Source of the DNA: an uncultured Veillonella sp.
GTDB lineage: Bacteria; Bacillota; Negativicutes; Veillonellales; Veillonellaceae
Direction: 5' to 3'
Assembly (NCBI GenBank): GCA_900766125.1
Contig: CAAFUD010000261.1
Location: 1 to 55,211 of the forward strand
Length of the DNA stretch: 55,211 nucleotides
In this document: piece after piece, positions 15,918 to 25,463 of the stretch
Layout of the letters: every line of letters starts with the position of its first letter
How positions within the stretch are numbered: position 1 is the first letter of the stretch
Notes under the pieces: model-generated
The model's input: the letters and a program-made list of their open reading frames with translations, nothing else
What the model was told of the DNA's origin: nothing
Database searches by the model: none
Position numbers and translations under genes: made by a program

Positions 15918-18011
15918 ATGATTAGGGTTTTATTAGCCCTGATTACATTATGTATAGCGTTAGCTTGTTCTACTCAATTATTAGCCTCTTATGTTCATTA
16001 TGATCCATTAATAGGGCAACCTTTATTTACTATCGGTGCAACGCCTTATTATTGGTTTTTCAAATATTTAGTCTGGATTGCTTTATTTGGTAAATATGTA
16101 CCTTCATTAGTAATGAAGTCTGCACTACCTTTATTAGTTTGGATTGTTGCTATGTTTGGTGTTAGTTTTGCTAACATGAAAAAACCAGTAAAAGATTATC
16201 ATGGTAATGCATCCTATGCTGAATTTGCTGACATTAAAAAAATGGGATTCTTCCCTAAATCTGGTGTTATTTGCGGGATTCAAGAAACTGGATTACTCCG
16301 TAAAGAAGCATTGACTAATGTATTAGGAACATTTATTTCGCCTCAAAAAATTAATTCATGGCTAATGACATGGGGTAAAAAACTCGGTTTATACAAATAC
16401 AAGTATATTAAGCATGATGATAAGCATCATATGATTGTCTTAGCACCAACTCGTTCTGGTAAAGGCGTTGGCTTAATTGTTCCAACACTATTAGGGGAAT
16501 GGAAAGGTTCTTGTATTGTAACCGATATTAAAGGTGAAAACTGGGGGATAACCGCAGGCTATCGTCAAAAAGTAATGGGGCAAAAGGTTATAAAATTTGA
16601 ACCTACAGCATCTGATGGCACGTCTGCACGATTTAATCCGTTTAATGAAGTTCGATTTGGTACAAAATATGAAATTAGTGACATTCAGAACGTCGCAGGG
16701 ATTATTGTTGACCCTGAAGGGAAAGGCGATTTGGATCACTGGAAATTATCTGCTCGTAACTTGCTTGTAGGATTGATATGTCATATGCACTATGCACATA
16801 TTATTAATCCTACAGAAAATGCACCTCTAACGTTAAATCAATTAGCTAGTACGTTAAAAAATTCACTAGTACCAGATCCAGATAATCCTGGAAACTATAA
16901 AGCCTTAGGTTTTTTTGAATCTGTTGAATCGTTAACTCAATATAAACATTGGCCAGAAGAAGGGATGTCAATGGAAACGATTGATGCTGACCGTAATAGT
17001 AAAACTTATGGGGAACGCAAAATGATTACTGTCAATACAGAACATATGCGTACTTTATATCCAGAAGCTACTAATCTAACTGTTCCAGGTCTTAATCAAA
17101 CGCATCCTATTGCGTTTGAATCGTTTATTGATATTGCTTCAAAAGCGGAAAATGAACGGGCTTCCGTTGTTTCTACCGCTAATGCCTTATTAACCCTATA
17201 TTCTGATCCTGTTCTTGCTATGAATACATATGAAAGTGATTTCACATTGTATGACATTATGAACTATAAGGATCCTGTTACGTTATATCTAATTACTCCG
17301 CCTTCTGATATTAAACGTATTCAACCATTATTCCGTTTACTTGTTGAAATGATTGTTCGCCATAATACTCGAGATATGAAATTTGAAGATGGTAAACAAG
17401 TTGATACCTTTAAGCATAGGTGTTTATTGTTACTTGATGAATTTCCTGCACTGGGTCGTATGGATACCTTTGAAGAACAGTTAGCATACATTGCGGGGTA
17501 TGGATTAAAAGCGTTTATGATATGTCAAGGTTTACCACAGTTACAAAAAATTTACACAAAAGAAAATTCTATTGTAACTAACTGTCATATTCAAATCTTT
17601 TACGCTCCGAATGATACGGTTACAGCCGATGAAATTGAAAAGCAGCTTGGTAAATATACTGAAGAAGTTGAAACTTGGTCTAAACAACCTGGATTCTTTC
17701 AAGGTAAATCCCATAGTAATAGCTATATTGCAAAAAGTTTAATGACGGCTGACGAATCAAAACGGATGGGCGATAAAGAATTAATTTTTATGACTGGCGA
17801 AAAGCCTATTTTGACTGAAAAAGTAAAGTATTATATGGATTCGTATTTTAGTTCTCGTGTTATGAATGCACCTGCTAAATCAGATGTTATTCCAAAATTA
17901 AACTCTCCTAATACACAACCTACAACTCTCACACAAACACAACCAACAAAACATGAAACTAAACCATCCTCTAATACGGTAGATGATATTGTAATTGAAA
18001 AAATAATTTAG
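15918..18011 (+). CDS. traG: Type IV coupling protein VirD4/TraG
   Basis: A 697-residue ATPase with two N-terminal membrane helices, a Walker A motif APTRSGKGVG (about residues 176-185) and a Walker B motif LLLLDEFPALGRM. It receives the relaxase-DNA complex, and protein substrates with C-terminal signals, and feeds them to the channel. It follows VirB10 after 2 bases. The C-terminal 60 residues are Pro/Thr-rich and likely disordered. Confidence 0.95.
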   Translation: MIRVLLALITLCIALACSTQLLASYVHYDPLIGQPLFTIGATPYYWFFKYLVWIALFGKYVPSLVMKSALPLLVWIVAMFGVSFANMKKPVKDYHGNASYAEFADIKKMGFFPKSGVICGIQETGLLRKEALTNVLGTFISPQKINSWLMTWGKKLGLYKYKYIKHDDKHHMIVLAPTRSGKGVGLIVPTLLGEWKGSCIVTDIKGENWGITAGYRQKVMGQKVIKFEPTASDGTSARFNPFNEVRFGTKYEISDIQNVAGIIVDPEGKGDLDHWKLSARNLLVGLICHMHYAHIINPTENAPLTLNQLASTLKNSLVPDPDNPGNYKALGFFESVESLTQYKHWPEEGMSMETIDADRNSKTYGERKMITVNTEHMRTLYPEATNLTVPGLNQTHPIAFESFIDIASKAENERASVVSTANALLTLYSDPVLAMNTYESDFTLYDIMNYKDPVTLYLITPPSDIKRIQPLFRLLVEMIVRHNTRDMKFEDGKQVDTFKHRCLLLLDEFPALGRMDTFEEQLAYIAGYGLKAFMICQGLPQLQKIYTKENSIVTNCHIQIFYAPNDTVTADEIEKQLGKYTEEVETWSKQPGFFQGKSHSNSYIAKSLMTADESKRMGDKELIFMTGEKPILTEKVKYYMDSYFSSRVMNAPAKSDVIPKLNSPNTQPTTLTQTQPTKHETKPSSNTVDDIVIEKII

Positions 18012-18019
18012 GTGATAAT

Positions 18020-18373
18020 ATGGCTAAAAAAAATACGCTATTTACAGCGTTAAAAAAATCTATTGATGCAAAAAAACGATTAGAAAAACATGATAGTGCG
18101 ATAAATAAACATGAACAAGAGATTGAACGTCTTAAAAGTTTAATCATAAAAGATAGTTTAATAGCTGAAGCTACAGGGGCTAATGAAATGTTTTCAGAAT
18201 TTGGCTTTGAGAGCGTTGAAATTCGTCTTGGGGCGTTATTATATGCTGATGAGTATGTAAAGGCCTCTGACGACGAAAATAGGGCCTTAGATGAGTTCTA
18301 TACGAAAGGAAAGGCGTACTTAGAAACTCTATCCTCTGAACCATCTGAAGATATTAATTCAATTGGTGAATAA
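18020..18373 (+). CDS. Small coiled-coil protein of the transfer operon
   Basis: A 117-residue soluble protein that I do not recognise. Residues 10-45 look like a charged coiled coil (KRLEKHDSAINKHEQEIERLK), followed by a helical acidic part. It lies between the coupling protein and VirB11 and its stop overlaps the leader of the next gene, so it is almost certainly part of the transfer operon. It may be a coupling-protein accessory factor, but that is only position-based. Confidence 0.7.
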   Translation: MAKKNTLFTALKKSIDAKKRLEKHDSAINKHEQEIERLKSLIIKDSLIAEATGANEMFSEFGFESVEIRLGALLYADEYVKASDDENRALDEFYTKGKAYLETLSSEPSEDINSIGE

Positions 18374-18374
18374 G

Positions 18375-19397
18375 ATGACTGAAACAAATACACAAGAAGC
18401 TATTAATAAAAAAGTTAATAGTATGCTTGAATTTTCTTTTGGTCGATTATGGCCTATATTACAACAAGATACAATTGGGGAAGTGTATGTTAATGAAGAT
18501 GGCTATGTATTTGTTAATGATTTAACCAAAGGGAAACAAAAAACAGATATATACTTATCTCCGTCTGAATCTAAAGTTCTTATTGAGGCGGTGGCAGGTG
18601 CTGTTAATGAAGTGATTAATAATGATCGTCCACATTTGGGGTGTGAATTGTATTCGTTAAATGCTCGTTTTCAAGCACAGTTACCACCGCTAGTTAGGAA
18701 TCCAACATTTATGATTCGTAAAAAAGCATCTACTATATTCTCGTTTGAAGAATATATTCAAAAGGGGTTTATTACAAAAGAAGGCGCTGATTATTTAGTT
18801 AACGCCGTAAAAGAACATAAAAATATATTAGTAACAGGCGGGACTGGTACAGGGAAAACTACATTTCTTAACACATTATTGAAATGTGTTGAATTATATA
18901 CTCCATATGATCGAACGGTTATCTTAGAGGATTTAAGCGAATTACAATCCAATATTAATGATTGTTTACGAATGCAAACTAGAGTAGATACTGATCCGAA
19001 TAAAAGCGTTACGATGCAAACATTGATTTGGCTATCAATGCGTAATTCTCCGAATCGAATTATCGTTGGGGAAGTTCGTGATGGTTCTGCTTATGATTTG
19101 TTAAAAGGATGGAATACTGGCCATCCAGGTGGATTTGGAACAACTCATGCAAATGGGGCATTAGAAGGATTAGATCGTTTGGAATCATTAATTTATGAAA
19201 ATCCAACGGCTAAAGGCAATTTTAGACAATTGTTAGGTCAAGCTGTCAATATAATTGTTGATATTGGCCGTATTGATATTCCTAACGGCCCTTCTAAACG
19301 CTTTATTCGTGACATTATTGAAGTGAAGGGGTTTAACCGTCATACAGAATCATATGACACAAGTATTATTTATCATAAGGAAGGAAGTGAACCATGA
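18375..19397 (+). CDS. trbB: T4SS ATPase VirB11/TrbB
   Basis: A 340-residue hexameric traffic ATPase; the ATG at 18375 is preferred over upstream TTG/GTG codons, which lie inside the GGTGA site. Walker A is GGTGTGKTT (residues 155-163). The Asp box VILEDLSELQ and Walker B-like RIIVGEVRDG are present, with the His-box TTHANGALEGLDRLESL. VirB11 switches the machine between pilus assembly and substrate export. It overlaps the next gene by 4 bases. Confidence 0.94.
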   Translation: MTETNTQEAINKKVNSMLEFSFGRLWPILQQDTIGEVYVNEDGYVFVNDLTKGKQKTDIYLSPSESKVLIEAVAGAVNEVINNDRPHLGCELYSLNARFQAQLPPLVRNPTFMIRKKASTIFSFEEYIQKGFITKEGADYLVNAVKEHKNILVTGGTGTGKTTFLNTLLKCVELYTPYDRTVILEDLSELQSNINDCLRMQTRVDTDPNKSVTMQTLIWLSMRNSPNRIIVGEVRDGSAYDLLKGWNTGHPGGFGTTHANGALEGLDRLESLIYENPTAKGNFRQLLGQAVNIIVDIGRIDIPNGPSKRFIRDIIEVKGFNRHTESYDTSIIYHKEGSEP

Positions 19398-19771
19398 TGA
19401 GCCGTCACAAGTATACTCATAAAGATATTAAAAATCCGTTTGAGCTTTATGAGCCAGATGTTGACGATATAAGCGTAACTCTACCCACCTCTGATGAATC
19501 TGAACAGGATGAAACAATTGATGTTGAAAAAACAGATAAACCTGTTAAAGATATGACGAAAGAAGAAAAATTCAAATACTATGCGGAAAAGCGTGTGAAT
19601 ACAATCCTAAAAGAATTAGCAGGATTAAGTGATATGGCCTCTACTTATGCAGGTGTTTACGATAAACCTATGGTAGATGCTATGATGATGACTATTTCAT
19701 CTGCTACTAATTCCACTAAGGAAATATTTCAGAAACGGGCCCATGTATTACCAACATTTTCATTTGATTAA
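19394..19771 (+). CDS. Unknown soluble protein of the transfer operon
   Basis: A 125-residue acidic N-terminal region (DETIDVEKTDKPVKD) is followed by a helical part (YAEKRVNTILKELAGLSDMASTYAG). There is no membrane segment and no known domain that I can see. It is translationally coupled to VirB11 (ATGA overlap) and precedes the pilin, so it may be a transfer accessory protein. The adjacent pilin gene starts 26 bases after its stop. Confidence 0.65.
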   Translation: MMSRHKYTHKDIKNPFELYEPDVDDISVTLPTSDESEQDETIDVEKTDKPVKDMTKEEKFKYYAEKRVNTILKELAGLSDMASTYAGVYDKPMVDAMMMTISSATNSTKEIFQKRAHVLPTFSFD

Positions 19772-19796
19772 TGCTGATTTAAGAAAGGATTCTTTT

Positions 19797-20168
19797 ATGA
19801 ACTCTACAAAATTAAAACAACAAGCTAAACGTGTTACTACTATGGTAGGTTCCCAGATGATACTAGCAGCTGCTACGATGCAGGCCTTTGCTTATAGTAC
19901 AGATGGCTCCGCAGGCCTTGGCGGTCATGCTTGGCCTTGGACAAAATTCTTACAATCATTAATGGAACACATTACAGGCCCATTACCTATGGTTTTGGGT
20001 ATTATGGGGATCGTTGGTGCAGCGATTGCCTTATTTTCTGGTAACGGTGGCGATGGTACTCGTAAATTTATTTTGTTGATTTTCGTTATTTCTATTGCGT
20101 TAGCCGCTCCTTCCTTAATGGATATGCTTTCCTTAGGGGCCACTGGTTCTGGTTTCGTAATTCCTTAA
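19797..20168 (+). CDS. trbC: Conjugative pilin VirB2/TrbC
   Basis: A 123-residue protein; the ATG at 19797 is chosen for the AAGAAAGGA site upstream. It has a signal peptide ending near MQAFA, then two hydrophobic helices separated by a polar loop (FSGNGGDGTRKFI), the standard TrbC layout. In IncP plasmids TrbC is trimmed and cyclised by TraF, and a TraF homologue is encoded at 26952. A second pilin-like gene follows directly. Confidence 0.88.
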   Translation: MNSTKLKQQAKRVTTMVGSQMILAAATMQAFAYSTDGSAGLGGHAWPWTKFLQSLMEHITGPLPMVLGIMGIVGAAIALFSGNGGDGTRKFILLIFVISIALAAPSLMDMLSLGATGSGFVIP

Positions 20169-20176
20169 CATGATGT

Positions 20177-20195
20177 GAATATAAGCCTATAAGGC
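20177..20195 (+). promoter_or_regulatory. Conserved leader hairpin element, copy 3 (between the two pilin genes)
   Basis: GAATATAAGCCTATAAGGC: GCC pairs with GGC around TATAA. Here the ribosome site is separate and downstream (AGGTG), so the hairpin stands free inside the operon. Confidence 0.7.
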
Positions 20196-20210
20196 AGTTA
20201 GGTGTAGTGA

Positions 20211-20513
20211 ATGAAAAAGCTATTAAGCACAATATTCCTCTCCTGCTCTCCATTTGTGGCCTTTGCGAGTAATGGGGGAGCTGCTTCGCTCCCTATATAC
20301 GATTTAATATTGTTGCCACTCTCACTAGAATTTTCAGGCCCATTACCATTAGCTCTTGGTACGATTGGCCTTGCTGTTGCAGCTATTACCTTTTTAAGTG
20401 GCTGTCATCATCAGGAAGGCGCTAGACGGTTTTTTGGAATCATATTTGGCGTGGGAACCGCAATCGCGGCTCCACAAGCCATTGAAATGATTACAGGGTG
20501 TTTAATCCCCTAA
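20211..20513 (+). CDS. trbC: Second VirB2/TrbC-like pilin
   Basis: A 100-residue paralog of the preceding pilin with a signal peptide ending near VAFA. The block SGPLPLALGTIGLAVAAITFLSG matches TGPLPMVLGIMGIVGAAIALFSG in the first pilin, and both end in a hydrophobic helix and a short IP tail. A Cys pair (Cys86-type and LSGC) is specific to this copy. Two pilins in one operon may form a mixed pilus or serve different stages. Its own leader hairpin suggests a different expression level. Confidence 0.85.
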   Translation: MKKLLSTIFLSCSPFVAFASNGGAASLPIYDLILLPLSLEFSGPLPLALGTIGLAVAAITFLSGCHHQEGARRFFGIIFGVGTAIAAPQAIEMITGCLIP

Positions 20514-20522
20514 GGAGGCAGG

Positions 20523-20789
20523 ATGGTCGAACGTGATTATAGAACAGGTGAAGCCCCTTTATTTAGGGCTTTATATGTTCGTCAAACCTGGGGTGGTGTA
20601 CCTCGTAGATTGTTTCTTATAAATGTGTTTATTTGCGTATTTGCAGTTATCATTTTGGGAACATGGTTTATTGGTGTTATTGGTATAGCCCTCCACTTTT
20701 TATTTAGATATTTTACGTCACAGGACGCTGATTTTTTTGATGTATTTACACATTATTTACGGTCTAAAAACTATTATAGGGCCGAATAA
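20523..20789 (+). CDS. trbD: T4SS membrane protein VirB3/TrbD
   Basis: An 88-residue protein behind AAGGAGG. The start YRTGEAPLFRALYVRQTWGGVPRRLF and two adjacent membrane helices (about residues 30-65) are characteristic of TrbD/VirB3, which works with the VirB4 ATPase in pilus assembly. It lies just before virB4, as in IncP plasmids. Confidence 0.9.
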   Translation: MVERDYRTGEAPLFRALYVRQTWGGVPRRLFLINVFICVFAVIILGTWFIGVIGIALHFLFRYFTSQDADFFDVFTHYLRSKNYYRAE

Positions 20790-20815
20790 GACTACTATAG
20801 AAAGGTGTTTATTAT

Positions 20816-23296
20816 ATGGGATTGATGTCTAATTTTCGCTTTCACAAAAAGAATTTTGTGAAACGTGATCCAAAATTAAGCGAATATATCTCTTGGTTAC
20901 AGATTGATGAATCTGGTATTGTCTATAACAAAGATGATTCAATGCAATTGACTTTTAAATTCCGTGGCCCTGACCTTGATTCTTCTACTATTGAAGAACT
21001 CCAGTCATACCACGCAGCTATCAACAATATTATTAAAAGTGCTTCTACTGGTTATGTTTTCTACATGGAAAACCAACGCCATGCATCTGAAGCTTATGAT
21101 ACTGCTGATTTTCAAGCTCCATTAACAAAAGTTATTGAAACAGAACGTGAAAAATTCTTTAACAGTGGCAAACAGTTTGAAAATGATTATTTCTTCACAA
21201 TTTTGTATCACCCTAATTTTGATATGACAAAGAAATTTTTATCTTTTTTTGAATCAAAAGAAGAAACTACAAAGAAGCATAATCAGTACTGGAAAGAAAT
21301 TGCTAAAGCTACAAGTGATTTTATTGAAGAAACCAATAAAATGCTTGATATGTTCAATGATATATTTCTTGATGTTAAAGTGTTGACACCAGATGAAACA
21401 TTAGAGTACTTACATAGTACTGTATCTGATCATCGTCAACCAATTAAAAATATGCCAACTATGTATTTATCTTCCTATTTGTTGGATTCTCCATTAGTTG
21501 GTGGTTTTGAACCTAAACTTGGTGATAAACATATGCGGGTTATTTCTGTTACTAGCTTCCCGCCAATTACTCATCCAGGATTCTTTGATATTCTAAACCG
21601 TTTAGGATTTGAATATCGTTGGTCTAGTCGTTATCATGCATTGTCTAAAATGGATGCTATGCAGGTATTAAAAGATATTGAAGATAACTTTAGACAACAA
21701 GCTAAAACTATTTTACAGTATGCTGTTGAAGCGATTCGTAATAAAGAAACCAATCAAGTTAACGAATCTATGCTGAACTATGCAGATGAAGCTAAAATAG
21801 CTCAACAATTATTAGAAACAGATGCTGTTGGGTATGGGTATTACACAATGACATTGGTTGTTCTTGATAAAGATCCTGAAATGGCTGATAAAAAAGCAGC
21901 ATTTGCATTAAAAGAAATTCGTCAAGAAGGCTTTACGGCGCAACTTGAAACGACCAATGCAATGGATGCTTATTTTGGTTCAATTCCAGGTATGTGGGAA
22001 TATAACGTCCGTAAATACCTTATGGCTTCCCTAAATTTCTCTCACCTTGCCCCGACCTCCGCAGTGTGGTCAGGAGAGAAAAAGAATAGCCATCTAAAGG
22101 GGCCTGTATTGCTTCATACGGTGACAACTGGGAGTACTCCTTTCCGCTTGTCTTTACACGTTGGTGACGTTGGACATACGTTTGTTGTAGGGCCTACTGG
22201 GTCTGGTAAATCTGTACTTCTTAATATGATAGAAACACATTTTACTAAGTATCCTGGCGCTCGTGTATTTATTTTTGATGTTGGTTCTTCCTCTAGGGCT
22301 GTAACAAAAGCTATGGGTGGTAACTTTTATAACATCATGGGTGATGATAACCCATTAGCCTTTCAACCTCTTTCACGGATTGATGAAGATGTTGAATTTA
22401 TCTGGGCTAATGATTGGATTATTAATTATCTCACGATGGAAAATGTACCGATTGATCCAATTGTAAAAACTACAATTCATGAAGCCTTAAAATCGCTACG
22501 TGAAATGGAACCTTCGTTACGTACACTGACATCCTTCCAACGTTTGGTTCAAAACCATGCCATTCGTCAAGCCTTAGCTCCTTTGTGTGAAGGGGGTACC
22601 TATGGTGGCCTCTTTGATAACAGTACAGATAAATTTGGTGAAGGTAATTGGCAGGTATTTGAAATGGATGAAGTCATGAAAATGCCTAATATCGTCCCTA
22701 GCGTACTTGATTTCTTATTCCATAGAATTGAAGGTCAATTACGTGAAGATGGGGCGCCAGGCCTCATTATATTAGATGAATGTTGGCTATTCTTTGCAAA
22801 TCCTATATTCCAAAGTAAAATTCGGAAATACTTTAAAGATTTGCGTAAAAAGAATACGTCTATCATTTTTGCAACGCAAAACTTATCTGATATTTCGGCT
22901 AGTCCTGAACTTGCTAATACAGTTCGTGAAAACTGTCCTACACAAATTTATTTGCCTAATCCTAAAGCAACTGCTGAAGGGATTAAACAGCAATATATCA
23001 ATTTCGGTTTAAATAGCCGTCAAATTGAATTATTGTCTGAATTGACACAAAAAAGAGAATACTATGTATCCTCAATTAAAGGCAATCGTGTATTTGACCT
23101 TGCGTTACAACCATTAGAGGCTGCTTTTGTAACGGCCACATCTAAAGAAGATCAATTAAAAATTCAAGCATTAGAAAAAAATCATCTATCTAAAGATGAA
23201 TTTATTCTAGCTTGGCTTGATTATAAAGGTATGCCTGAAGAAAAGGCTAAATACCAGTCGCTCATAGAGCCAGAAAGGAGTTATCATGTTGGATAA
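20816..23296 (+). CDS. trbE: T4SS ATPase VirB4/TrbE
   Basis: An 826-residue ATPase of the TrbE/CagE family. Walker A VVGPTGSGKSVLLNM falls at about residue 457 and Walker B GLIILDECWLFF at about 648. The N-terminal third is the domain that contacts VirB3 and VirB8. It is the largest and most conserved motor of the system. The stop overlaps the next start by 11 bases. Confidence 0.96.
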   Translation: MGLMSNFRFHKKNFVKRDPKLSEYISWLQIDESGIVYNKDDSMQLTFKFRGPDLDSSTIEELQSYHAAINNIIKSASTGYVFYMENQRHASEAYDTADFQAPLTKVIETEREKFFNSGKQFENDYFFTILYHPNFDMTKKFLSFFESKEETTKKHNQYWKEIAKATSDFIEETNKMLDMFNDIFLDVKVLTPDETLEYLHSTVSDHRQPIKNMPTMYLSSYLLDSPLVGGFEPKLGDKHMRVISVTSFPPITHPGFFDILNRLGFEYRWSSRYHALSKMDAMQVLKDIEDNFRQQAKTILQYAVEAIRNKETNQVNESMLNYADEAKIAQQLLETDAVGYGYYTMTLVVLDKDPEMADKKAAFALKEIRQEGFTAQLETTNAMDAYFGSIPGMWEYNVRKYLMASLNFSHLAPTSAVWSGEKKNSHLKGPVLLHTVTTGSTPFRLSLHVGDVGHTFVVGPTGSGKSVLLNMIETHFTKYPGARVFIFDVGSSSRAVTKAMGGNFYNIMGDDNPLAFQPLSRIDEDVEFIWANDWIINYLTMENVPIDPIVKTTIHEALKSLREMEPSLRTLTSFQRLVQNHAIRQALAPLCEGGTYGGLFDNSTDKFGEGNWQVFEMDEVMKMPNIVPSVLDFLFHRIEGQLREDGAPGLIILDECWLFFANPIFQSKIRKYFKDLRKKNTSIIFATQNLSDISASPELANTVRENCPTQIYLPNPKATAEGIKQQYINFGLNSRQIELLSELTQKREYYVSSIKGNRVFDLALQPLEAAFVTATSKEDQLKIQALEKNHLSKDEFILAWLDYKGMPEEKAKYQSLIEPERSYHVG

Positions 23297-24158
23297 TGGA
23301 AAAATGAAATCAGTTCTTCCTCGTTCAAAAAAGTTACTTGCTGTTATGTTAATTCCTGGCGCATTTGTATTGACTACGTATTCTGTACACGCTGCTTATC
23401 CTGTAATTGATGCTCAAAATATAGCTAAAACGGTTAAAGTCATTGAAAATACAGCGAAACAAATTGAAAAATTAAACGAACAGGTAAATCTTGCAAAACA
23501 ACATTTATCTATTGTTACACAATCCATGAAAGACGTGTCTGATAATGCTAAAAAAGTATTATCAGCCGTTGATGGTACTCGTAATGCAGTCGATGGTGTG
23601 ATTAAGAATACACAATCCTCATTTAAAGGCCTATTAAGCCCTGTTAAAGATATTCAAAACGTAGCCAAAGAAACCGAGGAAAAATGGAACAAAACGTTCC
23701 AGTCATTATCTGGTTTAAGTCCTAAAAATATTACTTATAGCGCTTTACAAGGATCTAATTCCTATATCAATGCACAAGTGCAACAAAATAACAAAGAAGC
23801 TGTAACTGAAACACAAGCTATTATGGCGGGTTTATCACAAGCGGAAGATGAATTAAAGCAACTTCGTGAACAAGCTCGTCATACAGAAGGACAACGTGAT
23901 TTAGCTAAAATTAATGCTGAAATTAATGCTGTAACAGCTAGAATTGAAGGGTTTAATAGTAAACTTACCGCTATTCAAGTGACTAACCAAAATATGGAAT
24001 CACAAGCTAAACAGCAACAAGATGCTAATAGGGCTGAATTTAACTTTGCAGCTGCAAAGAAATTTAGTGAATCCGTTGTCAATATGAAGGGGTCTATGGA
24101 CGATCTTCCTAATGGCTATGAATCGAGATCTCAATTAATGAAATCTCTATGGAAATAG
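23286..24158 (+). CDS. trbJ: T4SS minor pilus protein VirB5/TrbJ
   Basis: A 290-residue secreted protein; the ATG at 23286 is 6 bases after AAGGAG. The signal peptide is cleaved near YSVHAA. The rest is almost wholly helical, with heptads (AKTVKVIENTAKQIEKLNEQVNLAKQ) typical of TrbJ. VirB5-type proteins sit at the pilus tip or help mating-pair contact. A second protein of the same style lies at 27529. Confidence 0.85.
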   Translation: MLDNGKMKSVLPRSKKLLAVMLIPGAFVLTTYSVHAAYPVIDAQNIAKTVKVIENTAKQIEKLNEQVNLAKQHLSIVTQSMKDVSDNAKKVLSAVDGTRNAVDGVIKNTQSSFKGLLSPVKDIQNVAKETEEKWNKTFQSLSGLSPKNITYSALQGSNSYINAQVQQNNKEAVTETQAIMAGLSQAEDELKQLREQARHTEGQRDLAKINAEINAVTARIEGFNSKLTAIQVTNQNMESQAKQQQDANRAEFNFAAAKKFSESVVNMKGSMDDLPNGYESRSQLMKSLWK

Positions 24159-24168
24159 GAGGGGTTAC

Positions 24169-25452
24169 ATGGATGGTGTTCAATTTGCATTTCTAAACCA
24201 GTTATTAGATACGTTTAGAACTGCATCTGTAACAGGAATGGTTAACTTAAAGCCTGCTGCGTTAGGTTTAGTTACTGTTCTTGGTATTTTAGATGTAACC
24301 GCTATGTGGGGCCTGTACTTTGGCGAGATGCGGGTACGGGAAATCATGGGAAAAGTGATTAAAATTGGCTTTTTTGTAATTTTAATCCTTAATTGGGGGC
24401 CTATTACTACGGCTGTAGAAGATACATTCGTTAAAGTTGGCCAAATTGCTTCCGCCCATCAAACCGCAACAAAGCCTTCCTCAATTATGGTAGAAGGCAC
24501 AAAGAAGATGTATCGACTTTGGAATAATGCAATATATGATGTTCCAATGGCTGATAAAGATTCTGATGGAAATCTTATAGTTTCTAAAAAAAGTAATACT
24601 CCGTTTTATGATTCTAATGGTAATTTGCAAAAAAATGCAGAAGATCTTGTTGCTGAAAGTAAATCTAGCAATCCATTTTCTGGCTTAGGTGAAGCTATAG
24701 CGGCTATTCCAGGAAGAATTATTAAAATTATTCTTGCGTTAGCTATCTTTATTGCTTTTGCGTTTATTGCATTAAATGTTCTTCTTTGTTTCGTTGAGTT
24801 CTATTTAACTACGGCTTTATCTATAATCTTATTGCCGTTTGGTGTTAATAGTCATACATCATTTATTAGTCAGAAGGCATTAGGTGCTGTTGTCAATTTT
24901 GGTGTCAAGCTGATGATCATGATATTCCTTCTTGGTCTTATGTCTACGATGATTAGCAAAATGGATGCGATTACAAATGACGATTATGGAAAATTGTTTG
25001 AAGCCGTATTACAAGCGTGTATGTATGCTTTCTTGATTTGGAAATTACCTAGTCTTATTTCTGGTATGTTAAGTGGTACACCATCTATGGGCGCATCTGC
25101 TGCAGGCGTAGTACAATCTGCTGCTACTGCTGCAGGAGCAGGTGCTATGACTACTAGATTTATGGGTGCAGGTAGTGCAGCCGCTTTTAGAGGAATGGCT
25201 AACGCTTCTCGTATTAGTGGTGATGCTATTCGTGCAGGTGGCGTAGCTGCTGCAAGTTCAAATACTGTTAGAGGTGCTATTTTTAATTCAATGAGAGGTA
25301 CCGCTAGTCATTTAGGTACTGTTACTAAAGGTGCTTACCGTCATCAAATTAATGCAGCTAAGAATACATTCTTAAATGCAGTTGCTCGTGAAAACACAGC
25401 TTCTACTATTTCCAGAAGATTGTCCCATCTTAACGGTTATAAGCGTTCATAA
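24169..25452 (+). CDS. trbL: T4SS polytopic membrane protein VirB6/TrbL
   Basis: A 427-residue protein with six or so hydrophobic helices (for example LAIFIAFAFIALNVLLCFVEFYLTTALSIILLPFGV). The FVEFYLTTALSIILLPFG motif is the TrbL/VirB6 signature. The C-terminal 120 residues are Ala/Gly/Ser-rich and basic. It forms the inner-membrane part of the DNA path. It starts behind AGGAGG, 10 bases after TrbJ. Confidence 0.92.
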   Translation: MDGVQFAFLNQLLDTFRTASVTGMVNLKPAALGLVTVLGILDVTAMWGLYFGEMRVREIMGKVIKIGFFVILILNWGPITTAVEDTFVKVGQIASAHQTATKPSSIMVEGTKKMYRLWNNAIYDVPMADKDSDGNLIVSKKSNTPFYDSNGNLQKNAEDLVAESKSSNPFSGLGEAIAAIPGRIIKIILALAIFIAFAFIALNVLLCFVEFYLTTALSIILLPFGVNSHTSFISQKALGAVVNFGVKLMIMIFLLGLMSTMISKMDAITNDDYGKLFEAVLQACMYAFLIWKLPSLISGMLSGTPSMGASAAGVVQSAATAAGAGAMTTRFMGAGSAAAFRGMANASRISGDAIRAGGVAAASSNTVRGAIFNSMRGTASHLGTVTKGAYRHQINAAKNTFLNAVARENTASTISRRLSHLNGYKRS

Positions 25453-25463
25453 GGTGATAGCTT

